Assembly: GCF_037038585.1 (NCBI RefSeq)
Contig: NC_092520.1
Coordinates: forward strand, 1,393,001-1,457,000
DNA: 64,000 nt
Direction of reading: 5' to 3'
Origin: Patagioenas fasciata
Taxonomy: Eukaryota; Chordata; Aves; Columbiformes; Columbidae
Part shown: positions 1 through 18,429 of the stretch, piece by piece
How positions within the stretch are numbered: position 1 is the first letter of the stretch
How the letters are laid out: each line of letters opens with the position of its first letter
Position numbers and translations under genes: made by a program
Notes under the pieces: generated by a model
What the model was told of the DNA's origin: nothing
Database searches by the model: none
Seen by the model: the letters and a program-made list of their open reading frames with translations, nothing else

Positions 1-151
1 AAACTTTCCAACTTGAAGTCTTAAGTCTCTTTTCCTTCCCTGTTGTCTTCCCTATCATCTTTCTGATCTAGAGGAGAGGGGTGATGGGAGGTAGGGAGGT
101 AACAGGTAGCGTCTGCCAAGGTTTTTTGCCACCTTGCCTTAAACGGTGACA
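1..151 (+). mobile_element. 3' end of an LTR (family LTR-2) abutting KZF1 intron 1
   Basis: The stretch is homologous to the reverse complement of the left ends of the solo LTRs at 13596 and 46920, and finishes with the same terminal GACA at 151. The next bases, gtagggg, equal the splice donor that follows exon 1 in the paralogous genes. The rest of the LTR and exon 1 of KZF1 lie outside the window. Family name is local; autonomous parent not identified. Confidence 0.75.
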
Positions 152-261
152 GTAGGGGAGCAAGATTTGGGTACTCGGGAGCTTCCAAAACTCTTCGTGG
201 CTCTTTCTCAGCTTTGCCTCGAGCTTGCACGATGCTATTTGGGTCGATCCTTTTCCCGTAG

Positions 262-512
262 CTGTGAAGGCTCAGGGTGCAGGGAAGGCAGCTGTGGGCA
301 GGTGAGAGAACTTGTGCCCCTGATTTTTCATGAAAATGTTGTGCTTGCAGGGACCATCTGTCCTCGCTGCTCCTGTGCGGCTGGTGACGGGACAGGCACC
401 TCGTGTGGAATCCAGAGCATCCCGCCTCCCTCTTCCCGGATCAATACCTGCAGGGGCCTCCATCTCCCCGCCGAGAGCAGCGACGCGCCGGGCTCCAGGC
501 TGCTGCGGCAAG
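262..512 (+). other. KZF1 5' non-coding exons (40 nt and 162 nt)
   Basis: A short candidate exon (262-301) is bounded by a pyrimidine-rich acceptor ending tag and a gtgag donor. A second exon (351-512) lies between ttgcag and gtgggg. Both are repeated at the same place in every KZF copy. The second exon is open in the reading frame that enters KRAB-A, but has no ATG in that frame, so the KRAB-A ATG is the best start and these exons are probably 5' UTR. No transcript data are available to me. Confidence 0.6.
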
Positions 513-1126
513 GTGGGGGTCAGGCACGGCCCCGGCTCTGGGGACACCATGGGCTGGGATTGCCGTGCTTGGTTCCATGGTGCAGCAGCTGCAAAACACC
601 CGCGGAACCAGCCAGGGTGACAGTCCAGTTGGTGTGAGGCGGTGTGGGAGAGCCGTGCTTTGAGACCCGGTGCGGTGCAGGGTGCTCCCATTCCTGCCTG
701 CTGAGCCGCACCACAAACAGGGCCAGGCCATGTGTCACGGTGCTGTGCCCAGGCCCAGAGAGTGATGTGGCTTGTGGTGCGATGGGGAGACAGGGCACAG
801 TCTTAGCTGCGCTGGCATAGGTCCCTAATCTGGCATAGGCAGAGGAAACCTGCCTGGGGGCCTCTAAGCTTTGTCCCTCACCCAGCACAGCTGGTGGGGT
901 GGCCCTCCATACAGGGTGGGGGAGGGCCACTTGCAGCAAGTCTGAGCGAGTCACAAGTGCTGTGGTGACCTTGCTGTGCCATCCAGCTGTGCCACCGCCT
1001 CCCCTTTGCCCTCACCCTTCCTGTTCATGGGATGCTCCAAGATCTCCCTGGCACTGCCAGGGCCCCGGTGCCAGTGGCAGGATTTTGGCAGAAGTGGCTT
1101 AGCAAATGTGTGGTTCAATGTGCTGA

Positions 1127-5309
<4,183 letters not shown>

Positions 5310-5369
5310 ATCTGCTGCTGAGGGGCCCGTGGGGCGATGGGGGCTGCTGTGTGAGTGGCTGTGGGGGCA

Positions 5370-5800
5370 TGTCCTGTTTTTTTGGGGGATAGTGTTAATT
5401 TTTTTCCAAGTAGCTGATATAGTGCTGTGTTTTGCATTGAGAATGAGAAGAATGTTGCAAATACATGGATGTTTTGAGTTGTTGCTGAGCAGTCAAGGAT
5501 TTTTCAGGTTCTGGTGCCCTGCCAGCTGGGAGGGGGCACAGCCGGGACAGCTGAAACAAAGTGGCCAAAGGGCTGTTCCTTACCCTCTGACCTCACGCTC
5601 AGTATAGAAGCAGGGGAGATGGAAGTGGGGAGATCACAGCTCATGGATGGGCTGGATGTCGGTCAGCGGGTGGTGAGCAACTGTATTGTGCATCACTTGT
5701 TTTGTGTATTTTCACATCATCATTGTCATTATTCCTTTCCTCTTCTATCCTATGAAACTGTCTTCATCTCAACGCAGAGTTTTACACACATCACTGGATC
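5370..5800 (+). mobile_element. LTR in the KZF1 3' UTR (family LTR-E)
   Basis: It begins about 60 bp after the stop codon with tgtcctg and contains the GCACAGCCGGGACAGCTG segment and a region like many bird LTRs. The same LTR follows KZF-psi, KZF3, KZF4 and KZF5, so it was present before they duplicated. Its late hexamer, attaaa in KZF5, is atgaaa here. The right end is approximate. Confidence 0.7.
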
Positions 5801-5962
5801 AGCCCAATATAAGTTTTGCATCAGTCATTTAGCTTAAAGAAATACCTTTTAAAAAGAATGTGTCACTTAGAATAATAAGATTTTGTGATCTTTAGTGTAC
5901 TGTCTGCTTTGCATTTCTTAGTAGCAAAATTTGCTGGAACTTTAAACTGTGCCTTGTGAAGT
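5801..5962 (+). other. KZF1 3' flank shared by paralogs
   Basis: Unique-looking flank also found after KZF-psi, KZF3, KZF4 and KZF5. In those copies it holds an aataaa; here the site reads aaagaaa, so no clear polyadenylation signal is seen in KZF1. Confidence 0.5.
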
Positions 5963-6775
5963 TGTCACGGTTTAATGCAGGTTATACGGAAGTGTGCTTT
6001 TTATGAGCACAAGGGGTAATAACCCAGGCCAGTGAGAATGATATCCCAGGTTGGAACACTGCCCCTGTGTATATGATGTGTGAGTGTTGGGCCTGGGCCT
6101 GTGGAATACATTTTTGGAAAAAAACCCCACATCCTGTCTAACCTCTTGTTCCAGCCCCGCATCTGTAAACCTATAAATAGAGAACTGTTGATAAAACTGA
6201 GTTCAGCCTGGCTCAGCTCTGCTCTCGCTGCAAACAAGAACTCTGTGTCTGTGCACCTGTGTTTCTGTCTGTGCGAATCGTTCTCATCGCCGCAGACGGT
6301 GCCCCGTGTGAATGTCTGATCCCTGTGAGGCTCCTCATCGAGCAGTGTGTGTGGCGGCATCCGTGCAATCCGACCAGTGAGTAAATCTGTGTGGCCACAC
6401 AATCCCTGGGCGTAACAGGGACAACAGCCCGCGTTGAACGGGTGAGTTGCAGGATTGTGTTAGTAATGGGACAAGCTGCTTCCTCTGTACATAAGCTCTC
6501 TCTGCGAGTTTTACAGCACGTTACGTGCTTCCGAGTGTTGCTGTTATGCAAATCCAGCAGCTTCTCAGGAATGAGAGTTAATTGTTTTATCGGTTGTTGT
6601 TACTGCGAGAAGCGCAGTTGTGATTCGTGCTGAGGAGATGCTTAATGTTTACAGAGATAACCAAATGACGTACGGGCTCTGGACCTGAACAAGGAAAAGG
6701 TGGTTAAGTTCTATGTAAAAAGTTGTGAAACTTGTTTATGAAGTTAAATTGGTAGAGGAAAATAAACCTTTCACA
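5963..6775 (+). mobile_element. ERV fragment: LTR, leader and gag start
   Basis: It starts with TGTCACGG (5963), has a TATAAATA box near 6172, and around 6467 an ATG opening MGQAASS, a myristoylation-type Gag start as in gammaretrovirus-like elements. Coding capacity ends soon after. The part from about 6590 matches, inverted, 21527-21690. No complete gene remains. Confidence 0.6.
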
Positions 6776-6779
6776 CAGT

Positions 6780-8370
6780 ATCACAGTATGTTTGGGATTG
6801 GAAGGGCCCTGGAAAGCTCATCCAGTGCAATCCCCCCATGGAGCAGGAACACCCAGCTGAGGTTCCACAGGAAGGGGTCCAGGCGGGTTTGAATGTCTGC
6901 AGAGAAGGAGACTCCACAACCTCCCTGGGCAGCCTGGGCCAGGCTCTGACACCCTCACCATGAAGAAGTTTCTTCTCAAATTTAAGTGGAACCTCTTGTG
7001 TTCCCGCTTGATCCCATCACCCCTTGTCCTATCATTGTTTGCCACTGAGAAGAGCCTGGCTCCATCCTCATGACACTCAGCCTTTATATATTTATAAACA
7101 TTAATGAGGTCACCCCTCAGTCTCCTCCAAACTAAAGAGACCCAGCTCCCTCAGCCTTTCTTCATAAGGGAGATGCTCCACTCCCTTAATCATCTTTGTT
7201 GCTCTATGCTGGACCCTCTCCAGCAGTTCCTTGTCCTTCTTGAACTGAGGGGCCCAGAACTGGACACAATATTCCAGATGGGATCTCATCAGGGTGGAAT
7301 AGAGGGGAAGGAGGACCTCTCTCGATCTACTGACCACCCCCTCCTTGTAATACACCCAAGGATGCCATTGGCCTTCCTGGCCACAAGCTCCCAGTGCTGG
7401 CTCATGGTCATCCTGTTGTCCACCAGGACCCCCAGGTCCCTTTTTCCTACACTGCTCTCTAATATGTAATTTCCCAACCTATACTGGAACCTGGGGTTGT
7501 TCCTGCCCAGATGCAGGACTCCACACTTTCCCTTGTTAAATTTCATCAGGTTATTCCCCATCCAACTCTCCAGCCTGTCCAGGTCTCTGATGGCAGCACA
7601 GATTCCAGTGTCAGCCACTCCTCCCAGCTTGGTGTCATCAGCAAACTTGCTGATAGTACACTCAATTCGCTCATCTAGATCGTTAATGAATATATTGAAT
7701 AATATTGGCCCCAGTACTGACCCCTGAGGCACTGCACTAGATCCAGGCCTCCAACTGGACTCCGCACCATTGACCACCACTCTCTGGCTTCTCTCTTTAA
7801 GCCAGTTTGCAACCCACCTCACTACTCTATTGTCCAGACCACACCTCCTCAACTTAGCTGTGAGGATGCTGTGAGGGACTGTGTCAAAGGCTTTACTGAA
7901 GTCAAGGTAGACCACATCCACCGCTCTGCCATCATCCATCTACCTTGTTACATTCTCATAAGAGGCTATGAGGTTGGTCAAGCATGACTTACCCTTGGTA
8001 AAGCCATGCTGACTGCCCCTAATGACCCTCTTATCCCTGATGTGCCTTGAGATGGCACCAAGGATAAGCTGTTCCATTACTTTCCCAGGGATGGAGGTGA
8101 GGCTGACCGGTCTATAATTACCCGGGTCCTCCTTCTTGCCCTTTTTGAAGACTGGAGTGACATTTGCTTTCCTCCAGTCTTTGGGCACCTCTCCTGTTTC
8201 CCAAGACTTGGCAAAGATGATGGAGAGCGGTCCAGCAATGACCTCAGCCAGCTCCCTCAGCACCCGTGGGTGCATCCCATCTGGACCCATGGATTTATGG
8301 ATGTCCAGGCTATTTAGTTGCTCCCTAACCCAGTCCTCATCGGCTAAAGCAAACACCTCCATTGAGGTGA
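6780..8370 (-). mobile_element. CR1 LINE, 5'-truncated, reverse transcriptase remnant
   Basis: On the minus strand the reverse transcriptase reads through [10 protein letters not shown], a QHGF motif, VYLDFSKAFDTV, PQGSVLGPILF and the catalytic FADDTKL box. An in-frame TAG at 7940-7942 and a frameshift near 7300 break it. The 3' end (near 6780) is the typical CR1 tail region. It is non-functional as it stands and lacks ORF1 and the endonuclease. Confidence 0.9.
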
Positions 8371-9345
8371 GAAGAGCAGGACAAAAATAAATCTCTGCAA
8401 GATATCATGAAATCATTGCAGACAGCTTCACAGGTGGAATGGATTGAACTTCAACAAGCTGAGAGAGAATTAACTGATAACACACAGGTCACAGAAAACT
8501 TTCAGAACAGTCTGCGAGATGCTTTTCATTATTAACATATTTTCTTTGTAGGTATCTGTTTAAACATATTACAGTTTCATTAAGTCTTTGCCCGTTATAT
8601 GGTACAGTAAGTTCACAGACCGCTAAATCACAAGAATCCATGGGCCCAAAATGTACATTTTGTGATGATACAGAAGACCATGAGTAATTTATTTCTTCAC
8701 TGCATGAATGTGGTGATAAGATTTTGTGTGTGATAGCTGTTACTTTTCTTTCTATCATGCTAGATTTATTCTGGCATCCAGACTGGTGCAACTCTGTGCT
8801 AGGCTGCGTCTCATCTCGGTGTACTAAATTGGGCTCTTTTGTATGCACACCGGGTAGAGAATCCTGTTTTGGGATATCAGTTCTAGCACCCTAGATGAGA
8901 CACTAATAGAAACCTTGCCCAGTCCAGCTTACTAAAGAAAGGTGGGGGGGTGGGTGCCGATGGGGCTCCAGCCGCACTGCCCTGTTTTGTCAGGGGACCC
9001 AGCGGTGACTCTACCCAGCTGAGCAGTGAGCGGCCCAAAGGTGCAGTGCTAAAATCGACATATTGTCTTGAATTAGTGTAACTGTGATCCATCTGCATAT
9101 TTGAACTTGGTCTTTGGTTTTCATATCTGAGCTCAGTATTTTAGTTTGCGTATTTATATCTGGTACCAAAATGATTTTGTTTGGGGACAGAATTATAAAA
9201 TGGGAACTGGTTCTACTACTGAAGTACCACCTTGTTCTCCCTTAGGATGCATCCTTACACGTCAGAGTAACTTTGTGGGCGAGTCCTCTGATAAAAGAAA
9301 ATTTGAAGCAATATTGTATTCAGTTGTGGCTTGAATGTGAGATTC
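8371..9345 (+). mobile_element. ERV internal fragment, same family as the provirus at 52.7 kb
   Basis: This stretch matches about 54600-55560 inside the provirus at 52736-58120 along most of its length, with shared phrases such as LTDNTQV in one plus frame. No intact gene is present and I cannot assign it to gag, pol or env with confidence. Confidence 0.55.
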
Positions 9346-9359
9346 TGGGTTATAGGAGG

Positions 9360-10372
9360 AGAACATCAAAACATCACCCAGTCCAATCCCTCTGCTGGAG
9401 CGGGAACACCCAGGTGAGGCTACACAGGAATGTGACCAGGCTGGTTTTGAATGTTTCCTGTGCAGGAGACTCCACAATCCCCCTGGGCAGCCTGGGCCAG
9501 GCTCTGCCACCCTCACCATGAACAAGTTTCTTCTCATATTTAAGCGGAACCTCCTGTGTTCCAGTTTGAACACATTACCCCTTGTCCTATCATTGTTTGT
9601 CACCGAGAACAGCCTGGCTCCATCCTCCTGACACTGCCCCTTTCCATATTGATCCCCAGGAATGAGTCCCCCCTCAGTGTCCTCTTCTCCAGCTCCAGAG
9701 CCCCAGCTCCCTCAGCCTTTCCTCACACGGCAGATGCTCCACTCCCTTCAGCATCTTGGTGGCTGCGCTGGACTCTCTCCAGCAGTTCCCTGTCCTTCTG
9801 GAACTGAGGGGCCACAACTGGACACAATATTCCAGGGGTGGTCTCCCCAGGGCAGAGCAGAGGGGCAGGAGAACCTCTCTGACCTACTGACCACCCCCTT
9901 CTAACCCACCCCAGGTACCATTGGCCTTCCTGGCCACAAGGGCCCAGTGCTGGCTCATGCTCACCCTGCTGTCCTCAGGACCCCCAGCTCCCTTTCCCCT
10001 ACACTGCTCTCCAACAGCTCCTTCCCCAACTTACACTGGAACCTGGGGTTGTTCCTGCCCAGATCCAAGACTCTACACTTGCCCTTGTTCTAGTTCATTC
10101 CATTTCTCCCCGCCCAACTCTCCAGCCTGTCCAGGTCTCTGATGGCAGCACAGCTTCCAGTGTCACCACTGCTCCCAGCTTGGTGTCCCCAGCAAACTTG
10201 CTGACAGTCACTCTGTTCCCTCATCCAAATCATTGATGAATATATCAAATAATCCCGGCCCCAGCACTGCCCCCTGAGGCTCTGCACTGGATCCAGGCCT
10301 CAACTGGACTCTGCCCCATTGCCCACGACTCTCTGGTTCTTCCCTTCAGCCAGTTCCCAGTCCACCTTACCG
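9360..10372 (-). mobile_element. older CR1 LINE fragment
   Basis: The antisense sequence runs parallel to the better-preserved CR1 at 6780-8370, from the 3' UTR to the reverse transcriptase C-terminal region, but with many indels and no long reading frame. Confidence 0.8.
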
Positions 10373-11160
10373 AGGATCTTTTACCATCACTAGAGGCCGC
10401 TGCTGTTCTGCTGTATTGGCAGCGTGTTGTTCCTCGTACCTACTTCGCCCAATATCATTACAGTTCAAAAAATTCACAACATAAAAAGCTTTCCATAGAC
10501 GCTCCTGGGGTGAGAGGCCAGACTGCCCCCTCTGTTGTTTACTTAACATAGTTTTAACGTCTCTGTGAGCTCATTCTACTACAGCTTGTTCTGTGGGCGA
10601 GTGAGGTATTCCCATAATGTGGGAAATGCCTCATTCATTTAAAAAGGAGCAATCTTGGCTGGAGTAATAGGCTGGACCATTATCTCTTTGTATACATCGT
10701 GGAACTCCTAAAACAGCAAAACATGTTAACCAGTGTTTACAGACGTCATGTGCTCCTTAACCAGTGTGTGCAGGAGCAACAAGAAATCTGGAATGAGTGT
10801 CTACACGTGATCCCCTTCATTAGAGGATTACCCGACTCATTAAAAACCTGTGCTGTACAGATCCAAGGCGGACTGAGAGCCCCTGCAGCGGGGGCGGCAG
10901 GCAGACCAGGTCTTGCTTGGGGAGAGACTGCACAAGAGCTTTATAATTACAGCTGGTACATGGGGTTTGTTGGGAAGGGGGTGAAGGCTCAAGCAGTGGT
11001 CCGCAGAGCAGAGACGCAGGAGAAAATTCCTTACCCCCAAGACAGAGCATTGAGAAATGGATTGTGGAAGGGAGGTCTGGATAAAGATGGTCCCCAGGAA
11101 TTAATGGTCGCCAAGCCCTTCTCAATTGACAGCTCCTTGTGAAGATTTGGTAACCAACAG
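10373..11160 (-). mobile_element. retroviral integrase remnant
   Basis: Minus-strand scraps resemble the integrase C-terminal half (a VVNFLNCNDIGRS-like segment) and parallel the better-preserved integrase at 30.6-31.0 kb. Stops and frameshifts are frequent. From about 10850 to 11160 nothing is recognised. Confidence 0.45.
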
Positions 11161-11289
11161 ATAAAGTCAGCCAGGAAAGGGAAACACCCCTATGGCCCCT
11201 GTACCTCGGAGATCGGCTGTTCCCACAGACTCTAGAGAGGAATTTACCAGCCCTCCGAAGCTGGGACACTTCTTACGCCGTCCCCAGTA

Positions 11290-11595
11290 ATTGAGCTGTG
11301 GAACAGCTGGTGGGTATATCTTAGATGGCTCATTGAAAACTAGCAGGGGGATCTGCTGGTAACTTTTCCTCTTGACCCTTTCAAAACCGCAGTTGCTTTC
11401 CTGGTAGACACAGGAGCCTGAATATCTTCTATAAATTGTAACACCACAGAGCAGAGTGGGGTTGTCCCCCCGAGAAAAAGCAGATATGGGTAACTGATGT
11501 GTTTGGATAGCTCGGGTTAAACTGCGATGGTACCTTACAGAGCAAAACAGAATCCACTTGAGCCAAATAACATCTTGAGAGTCAACATGAAGAGG
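11290..11595 (+). mobile_element. retroviral protease remnant joined to KZF-psi
   Basis: A plus-frame segment reads FLVDTGA then a stop, the active-site box of a retroviral aspartic protease. Its last 60 bp also occur at about 26822-26880. It runs directly into the zinc-finger fragment that follows. Confidence 0.5.
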
Positions 11596-12048
11596 CGACA
11601 AGAGCTTCAAAAACCAGTTGTCGCTGAATGTCCATGTGTGGAGCCACATGCGTGAGCGTCCCTTCCACTGCACTGACTGTGACAAGAGCTTCGTCTACAA
11701 GCAGAACCTGCTGAAGCACCAGCGTGTGCACAGCGGTGAGAAGCCCTTTGCCTGTGGTGACTGTGGCAAGAGCTTCAAGGAGAAGTTGACTTCCATCAAC
11801 CACCAGCGCATCCAAACCAGGGAGAAGCCCATTGCCTGCATAGACTGTGACAAGAGCTTCAGGGAGAAGAGGACCTGAAGACACACCAGCAGGTGCACCA
11901 GATCCTGGAGTGTGTGCTGGAGGGTGTCTGTCCAGCAGGAGACTGGGGTTCCGTCCCCAGCAGGGGGGCAGGCAGAGGCCAAGCCCTTCCAGTGCAGTGT
12001 CTGCGAGAAGCGGTTTTGGAAGGAGAGGCTCATGCTGGCTCACCAGCA
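11596..12048 (+). pseudogene. KZF-psi: truncated C2H2 zinc-finger exon
   Basis: The fragment has no KRAB exons. It begins inside the degenerate first finger, has one intact finger (HCTDCDKSFVYKQNLLKH), one with the second histidine changed to Q (NHQRIQ), and a partial finger ending in a stop at KSFREKRT (TGA near 11876). The conserved terminal finger (QCSVCEKRFWKERLMLAHQ) is still readable in another frame up to 12048, where the sequence jumps into the middle of the 3' UTR LTR. The 5' edge joins a retroviral protease remnant. A deleted and recombined copy; a protein is unlikely. Confidence 0.85.
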
Positions 12049-12400
12049 TGGATGTTTTAGTTGTTGCTGAGCAGTCAAGGATTTTTCAGGTTCTGGTGCC
12101 CTGCCAGCTGGGAGGGGGCACAGCCGGGACAGCTGAAACAAAGTGGCCAAAGGGCTGTTCCTTACCATATGAAATCATGATCAATATAGAAACAGGAGGG
12201 AGAGATCTGGGGGGACCATGGCTCAGGGACGGGCTGAGCATCAGTCAGCGGGTGGTGAGTGATTGTGTTGTACATCATTTGTTTTGTATATTCTTACATC
12301 ATCATAATAATTGTCATTATTCCTTTGCTCTTCTATCCTATTAAACTGTCGTCATCTCAACCCATGAGTTTTACACAGATCACTGGATCAGCCCAATGTA
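12049..12400 (+). mobile_element. LTR-E remnant behind KZF-psi
   Basis: It is the 3' portion of the LTR found in the KZF 3' UTRs, lacking its 5' part because of the deletion at 12048. It retains attaaa near 12338, and the flank holds aataaa at 12426-12431. Confidence 0.65.
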
Positions 12401-12572
12401 AGATTTGTATCAGTCATTTAGCTTAAATAAATACATTTTAAATAGAATGAGTCACTTAGAACTATAAGATTTTGTGATTTTTAGTATACTGTCCACTTTG
12501 GATTACTTAGTAGCTAAATTTGCTGAAATCTTGAACTATGTCTTGTAAAGTTCTGTTCGTATTCACTGGACT

Positions 12573-13093
12573 TGTGTCTACTGGAGCAAAACAAAGCAGC
12601 TACAAATCATCAACATGCACAAAAGGCTGAAAGGCTCAGAGGCCGCTGCAACACGGCAGGATGGCAAAAGGCGGAACTGATGACACTCCCAAACACCACT
12701 CCCCGAAATGGAGCAGAGCCAGAATGGGTCTCCGTCCCTGTCAGTTCCGACTCTGCCCCAACTCCATCCTGACTCTGTCGCCAGCCGTCAGATCGTGAGT
12801 CTCCTTTAATATGAAGCATGATGCTAATGGCATGGAATATTCTTATTGGTCAGTCTGGATGTCAATCACGGTCTGCCTCATCTGTACCCCCCTTCCCAGC
12901 TGCCTCACACCTGTGGGCACAGAGCTCAGAGACCTTGGCTCTCAGACAACAGCAATTAAGAACATTAACTCCGTCCTGAGGTGTTATCTTCTCATTCTGA
13001 AACTTAATGCAAATAATGACCATGCTAGCTACGAAAAAAAAAGGTTTCTAACTGCACGAAGAAAATTAACTCACTTCAAATCAAGCCAGCACA
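12573..13093 (-). mobile_element. LTR (family LTR-1), antisense
   Basis: Read on the minus strand it begins TGTGCTGG and ends GACACA. Copies occur at about 44430-44955 (-), 58127-58570 (-) and, in plus orientation, from about 46006. The site near 12581 (actggagcaaaac) is uninterrupted here but split by a provirus at 52.7-58.1 kb. Confidence 0.65.
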
Positions 13094-13154
13094 TCAAGCG
13101 ATGTTAAGAAATTGGTGTGCAGATATTATCTTTGGCCATAAACTCATGTAATCC

Positions 13155-14573
13155 TGTTACGGTCCGGTCGGGGAAGTCCTGAGCTGGGGAAATTCATTAA
13201 TTATACCCAGAGTGAGGTTAAGACACAAATGAGGTCAAATGCCACTTAATTAAGGAACTTTATTAAACACTTCAGTAAATGGAGGTCCATATGTTATGGT
13301 ATGAAAAGAGCGATAGGACAGGGAGGAGATGGGAAAGGAGGAAACCTATGGAGCAGTGGGGATAGATTTGCAAGAGATACTTACCATCATGGATCAATCC
13401 AATGGCATTTTCCCTCTAGTAGGCGGGGTGGTGCATCTCAGGAACGCAGCTCGTCCCTCACTCACAAATGACCACCCCTTACATCCCTGAGGGGTACACA
13501 CGTAACACCTGCCAGTGGTGGGGGTCTCCAGATCGCACACACTTGTTACTGCATGGTCATACAGTCTTTTATAAGGCATTTTGGTGATATTTTGTTGTCA
13601 AGGTTTAAAAATAAACCGTGGCAGATGCTCCGTTACCCCCTTACGCTCCCCCCCTTTCCTTAGATTGGAAAGATGATAAGGAAGATAAGAAGAAAGAGAC
13701 ACTTAGACTTCAAGTTGGAAGGGTTTTAAAGGCTTTACTAATACTACTAATAAATAGAGAATATATATGCAAAATACACAAAACCAATCTTGAATGTCCG
13801 ATATGCAGTCGGCATCAGTCCAGCGGCGGCGGAGCTAGGAGCTGGCGTGGCTCCAGCAGCTGCAGGGCTGGCACCCAGGAGTCACGGGCAGGATTTCACA
13901 GCAAACCAAAAACTGGATTTCAGGGATGCAGGGCCTGAGGCGTACAGATCGCGGGCACGCAGACACGGTCCTCTTCATATGCCGGCCATGGTTGAAGAGA
14001 GGTGAGACCCTCATGATCCCATCTTATATAGGGAGTATGACGATTATGGGATAGAATGCTCAGCTGGTCATTTTTAGTCACCTGTTCCGTCCGCCCCTCC
14101 TTCCAAATATGTCCCGTTATCAGTTAACCTTGGTTATCATAGTAATAAATCTAAATATGAGCTTCTTCAGCATTCCATAGATCCTCTTATCAGCACCAAG
14201 TACAGCGTCTGAGAAAAATACGCAGGCACTTAGAAGGCACTTAACTGAGAAGAAAATTCACTGAAACAGGTCTTGTTTTTAACAAAACCAGGACATTTGG
14301 GACATTGTTTCCCAGGCAATGGCATGTACTGCCCGGTCTGCATTTCTGCACGTGTTCTCAGTCCCAGAACGTCGGTCCTATGTAGTACTGCGTGTGCCTC
14401 GGCAGGGGAAGGTGATCGCTTGTAGCCAGGCAAGTCCCCTATTGCCTGGAGCTGGGCAGGTTTCCTATGGCTTGTGGCCAGGCAGGTCTCCAGAAAATGA
14501 TGTGGCTGTTCAGGGCAGAGACAGTCAAGCAAACACACGTTGAGACATTTAAATTAAAATATGGTCCCTGACA
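13155..14573 (-). mobile_element. LTR-A, interrupted by a nested LTR
   Basis: Ends are TGTTACGG and CCTGACA (inverted TG...CA). It has an AATAAA on the minus strand near 13261. Related copies are 45013-45703 and 58914-59620. Its bulk is expanded by the nested LTR-2 at 13596-14295. An env TM remnant sits beside it (14574-15060), as at 59.6-60.05 kb, so LTR-A is probably that virus's 3' LTR. Confidence 0.7.
13596..14295 (-). mobile_element. solo LTR-2 nested in LTR-A
   Basis: It runs from TGTCAAGG to CCAGGACA, 700 bp, with flanks tttgt and tttgg that look like a decayed 5-bp target duplication. LTR-A continues on both sides, matching uninterrupted copies at 45.4 and 59.3 kb. Confidence 0.75.
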
Positions 14574-15060
14574 GCACCACATGTCTCACCAGCCCACAGC
14601 TCAAAGCTTGTTGCTTCTTTGTCCACGGTGGCAGGGAAGTAGCAAAAATAGCTAAGTATGGGAAAGAGCATAATTTCATACAGTTTGTATAACTGTGGAT
14701 TCAAGCTTAGCCTCGTATAACATCTCCATGCAGCAAAGGGCCTATAAATTGCATATTTCAAACAATGGATTAAATAGGCAAGGAGTAACAATACAATACC
14801 ACATAAAAGATAAATAAGATTGTGTTTAACCCATGGAGCACCTGGAGACTGAGAGACGGGATCGACTTCTCAACTCTTCCAGGGTTGGACAGGAACATGG
14901 GCTAGCTTTTGTATTCCCATGGTGATTTGCTTAACAACTTGACTATTGTCATCAATTTTTAAGCAAGAACTAGAATAATTTAATTTACCACAGACCACCC
15001 GTATTGCGCTAACAGGTAAACGAGTATCATGCCATGTTAGAAAATCTCTGATCGCATCTG
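14574..15060 (-). pseudogene. ERV env transmembrane-subunit remnant
   Basis: It is homologous to the clearer remnant at 59790-60050 (shared phrase around ITMGIRKLA), with several stops. It abuts the 3' end of KZF2. Confidence 0.5.
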
Positions 15061-15074
15061 CATGGCTTGTTCTG

Positions 15075-17619
<2,545 letters not shown>

Positions 17620-18031
17620 TCATCCTTGCCACCCTCTATGGTGGGAGACCCCACTCTCAGCTGTGCTGGGAGAGGGGCAAAGATTAGAGGCAGGTTTTCT
17701 CTGCTCGTGTTAGATGAGGGACCGATGCCAGAGCAGTCGGGACTGTGCCCTGTCTCCCCATCACACCACAAGCCACATCACTCTCTGGGGTTGGGCACAG
17801 CACCGTGACACAAGGCCTGTCCCTGCTTGTGGTGCGGCTCAGCTGGCAGGAATGGGAAACACCCTGTACTGCACCGGGTGTCAAAGCACGGCTCTCCCAC
17901 ACCGCTCCACACCAACCGGACTGTCAGCCTGGCTGGTCCCGCGGGTGTTTTGCTGCTGCTACACCACGGCACCAACCACGGCAATCCCAGTCCATGGTGT
18001 CCCCAGAGCCGGGGCCGTGCCTGACCCCCAC

Positions 18032-18193
18032 CTTGCCGCAGCAGCCTGGAGCCCGGCGCGTCGCTGCTCTCGGCGGGGAGATGGAGGCCCGTGCAGGTTT
18101 TGATCCGGGAAGAGGGAGGCGGGATGCTTCGGATTCCACACGAGGTGCCTGTCCCGTCACCAGCCACACCAGCACAACCAGGGCAGATGGTCC
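18032..18193 (-). other. KZF2 5' non-coding exon
   Basis: 162-nt exon between ttgcag and gtgggg on the minus strand, matching 351-512. No ATG in the KRAB frame, so it is probably UTR. Confidence 0.6.
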
Positions 18194-18429
18194 CTGCAAG
18201 CACAACAATTTCAGTAAGAAATCAGGGGCACAAGTTCACTCACCTGCCCACAGCTGCCTTCCCTGCACCCCGAGCCTTCACAGCTACTGGAAAAAGGACC
18301 GACCCAAAGAGTGTCATCAAACAACCCATCCAGAAAAGCTGAGAAAGAGCCACGAAGAGTTTTGGAAGCTCCCGAGTACCCAAATCTTCCTCCGGTGCCC
18401 CACAAGGGCAGCAGGAAGATGCGCAGGGG

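Noticed and set aside
330-620. Upstream ATG frame running into the KRAB frame
   Set aside because: The ATGs at 330 and 336 lie in the intron before the 351-512 exon; only the exon part is shared with the KRAB frame.
10699-11142. 147-codon plus-strand frame
   Set aside because: Starts within integrase-like antisense debris, and no known domain is visible.
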